Positions 4,546 through 5,253 of a stretch of 5,253 nucleotides of DNA are shown piece after piece. The notes below the pieces were generated by a model, which did not search any database, was not told the DNA's origin, and saw nothing but the letters and a program-made list of their open reading frames with translations. Position 1 is the stretch's first letter. Each line of letters begins with the position of its first letter. Made by a program: the position numbers and the translations under genes. This DNA is from Actinomycetales bacterium (GTDB taxonomy: Bacteria > Actinomycetota > Actinomycetes > Mycobacteriales > Mycobacteriaceae), in NCBI GenBank assembly GCA_012838715.1, contig DUOR01000405.1, positions 1-5,253 on the forward strand. The letters are read 5' to 3'.

Positions 4546-5253
4546 TTGTCGCCACCGTCGCCGTCGCCGTCGCCCGCGCCGTCACCCGCACCGGCGTCCT
4601 CGCCGTCCTCGGGCCCGGTGCCCGGCCCGGCGGCGCCGCGGCCGTTCGCCGGTTCCTCGATGCGCCGCCATTCCGGCAGCATCCGGAACGGCCCGGTGTA
4701 CGGGGCGACCGGCCATTGCGTGGGGTCGCTCCCCGCCCCGTACCGTACGCCCGGCCCGACCACGCCGAGCATGCGCTCCACCACGATGGGCAATTCCACG
4801 GCCAGTTCGCCGACGGCCTCACGGATGCCGTCGAGGTCGCCGGACTCCCCGTACACCTCGGGATCCGCGGCGCCGCTGCCCTCGGCGTCGGCAAGCAAAC
4901 CGTCGACGCCCCCATCGCACACGCCGGACAGGTTCGCGGCGCGCGCCACCGACGACGGGGCCACCGACGCCGCGCTTTCCGACGCACCCGGCCCCGCATC
5001 CCCGCCCGCCGACGGCGACGTGGTGGTGGTCGCGGGCGCGGCGGACTCGCCCGCCACGGAATCCGGCGGCAACGACGCGCGGGTCGACGACGGGCACCCC
5101 CACCGGCCCTGGGCGCGCAGCGGCGAATCGACCGACGAGCTCCACGCGACCGTCAAATCCACGCGGCCATGCGGAAGCAGCGCCGCCGACAAATCCCGGT
5201 CCGACGCGCCGTCGACGGTGGCGGGCACGCCCGCCCGGGTCAGCTGTCCCGCG
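4542..5253 (-). CDS. LpqW-like family 5 substrate-binding lipoprotein, C-terminal part only
   Basis: The frame is open to the right edge and ends at TGA (4544-4542), giving 236 visible C-terminal residues; the signal peptide and first lobe lie outside. The fragment resembles the last lobe of SBP_bac_5 (oligopeptide-binding type) proteins: a strand VDLTVAWSSSVDSPLRAQGRWGC, then NLSGVCDGGVDGLLADA, a helix near VGELAVELPIVVERM, and YTGPFRMLPEWRRI near the end. Cys53 and Cys112 of the fragment could form a disulfide if the protein is exported. A Thr/Ser/Gly/Ala-rich stretch (about 70-95) separates the first two blocks, and an acidic Gly/Asp tail of about 35 residues (ending GDGDGDGGDN) closes the protein. 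In mycobacteria LpqW, encoded near mshB, influences lipomannan/lipoarabinomannan synthesis; that assignment rests on remembered gene order plus fold, so a plain peptide-binding protein remains possible. Confidence 0.7.
   Translation of the reverse strand, partial: AGQLTRAGVPATVDGASDRDLSAALLPHGRVDLTVAWSSSVDSPLRAQGRWGCPSSTRASLPPDSVAGESAAPATTTTSPSAGGDAGPGASESAASVAPSSVARAANLSGVCDGGVDGLLADAEGSGAADPEVYGESGDLDGIREAVGELAVELPIVVERMLGVVGPGVRYGAGSDPTQWPVAPYTGPFRMLPEWRRIEEPANGRGAAGPGTGPEDGEDAGAGDGAGDGDGDGGDN

Noticed and set aside
4451..4999. Minus-strand open frame overlapping the lpqW-like gene in another frame
   Set aside because: The protein is Arg/Ala/Thr/Pro-rich without recognisable blocks; the other frame carries the substrate-binding-protein motifs. 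Only its 3' tail is of interest, as a possible former C-terminus.
1..5253. tRNA, rRNA, riboswitch or insertion sequence
   Set aside because: No cloverleaf, rRNA-like stretch, known aptamer pattern or transposase was recognised on either strand.

Overview
The window is high-GC (about 70% by eye), with GC-ending codons nearly throughout and GTG starts. It looks like chromosomal DNA of a mycolic-acid-group actinobacterium, most likely a high-GC Corynebacterium or close relative. The evidence is gene content: on the minus strand, in transcription order, lie the 3' end of an LpqW-like substrate-binding lipoprotein gene, mshB (mycothiol synthesis), a small four-helix membrane protein, fdxC (seven-iron ferredoxin) and dapC (lysine/diaminopimelate synthesis). 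From memory this resembles the Mycobacterium tuberculosis lpqW-mshB-Rv1171...fdxC-dapC neighbourhood in compact form; no search was run.

Layout: 1-852 (+) is the 3' part of a gene for an AbiEi-antitoxin/DUF559-like protein with a C-terminal Vsr-like nuclease fold. It converges on the minus-strand operon. The 426-bp convergent gap (853-1278) holds a hairpin next to the stop codon, an alternating A-B-A-B tandem repeat of about 29 nt, and a 34-bp imperfect inverted repeat with a bidirectional rho-independent terminator at its centre. Then, all on the minus strand: dapC (1279-2514), fdxC (2561-2884), the membrane protein (2936-3388), mshB (3385-4422) and the lpqW-like gene (4542 to beyond the right edge).

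The minus-strand genes are closely spaced (gaps of 46 and 51 nt, and one 4-nt stop/start overlap), so co-transcription is likely, at least from mshB to dapC. They serve different cell-envelope and redox jobs rather than one pathway: MshB makes the mycothiol intermediate GlcN-Ins, DapC supplies diaminopimelate for peptidoglycan and lysine, FdxC carries electrons, and the LpqW family is linked to lipoglycan assembly.

No undescribed multi-gene system is evident. The points worth a second look are structural: lineage-specific low-complexity insertions and short tandem repeats in or beside several housekeeping genes, an island of AT-ending codons inside the membrane protein gene, the composite inverted repeat between the convergent genes, and a changed residue in the nuclease-like motif of the first gene.
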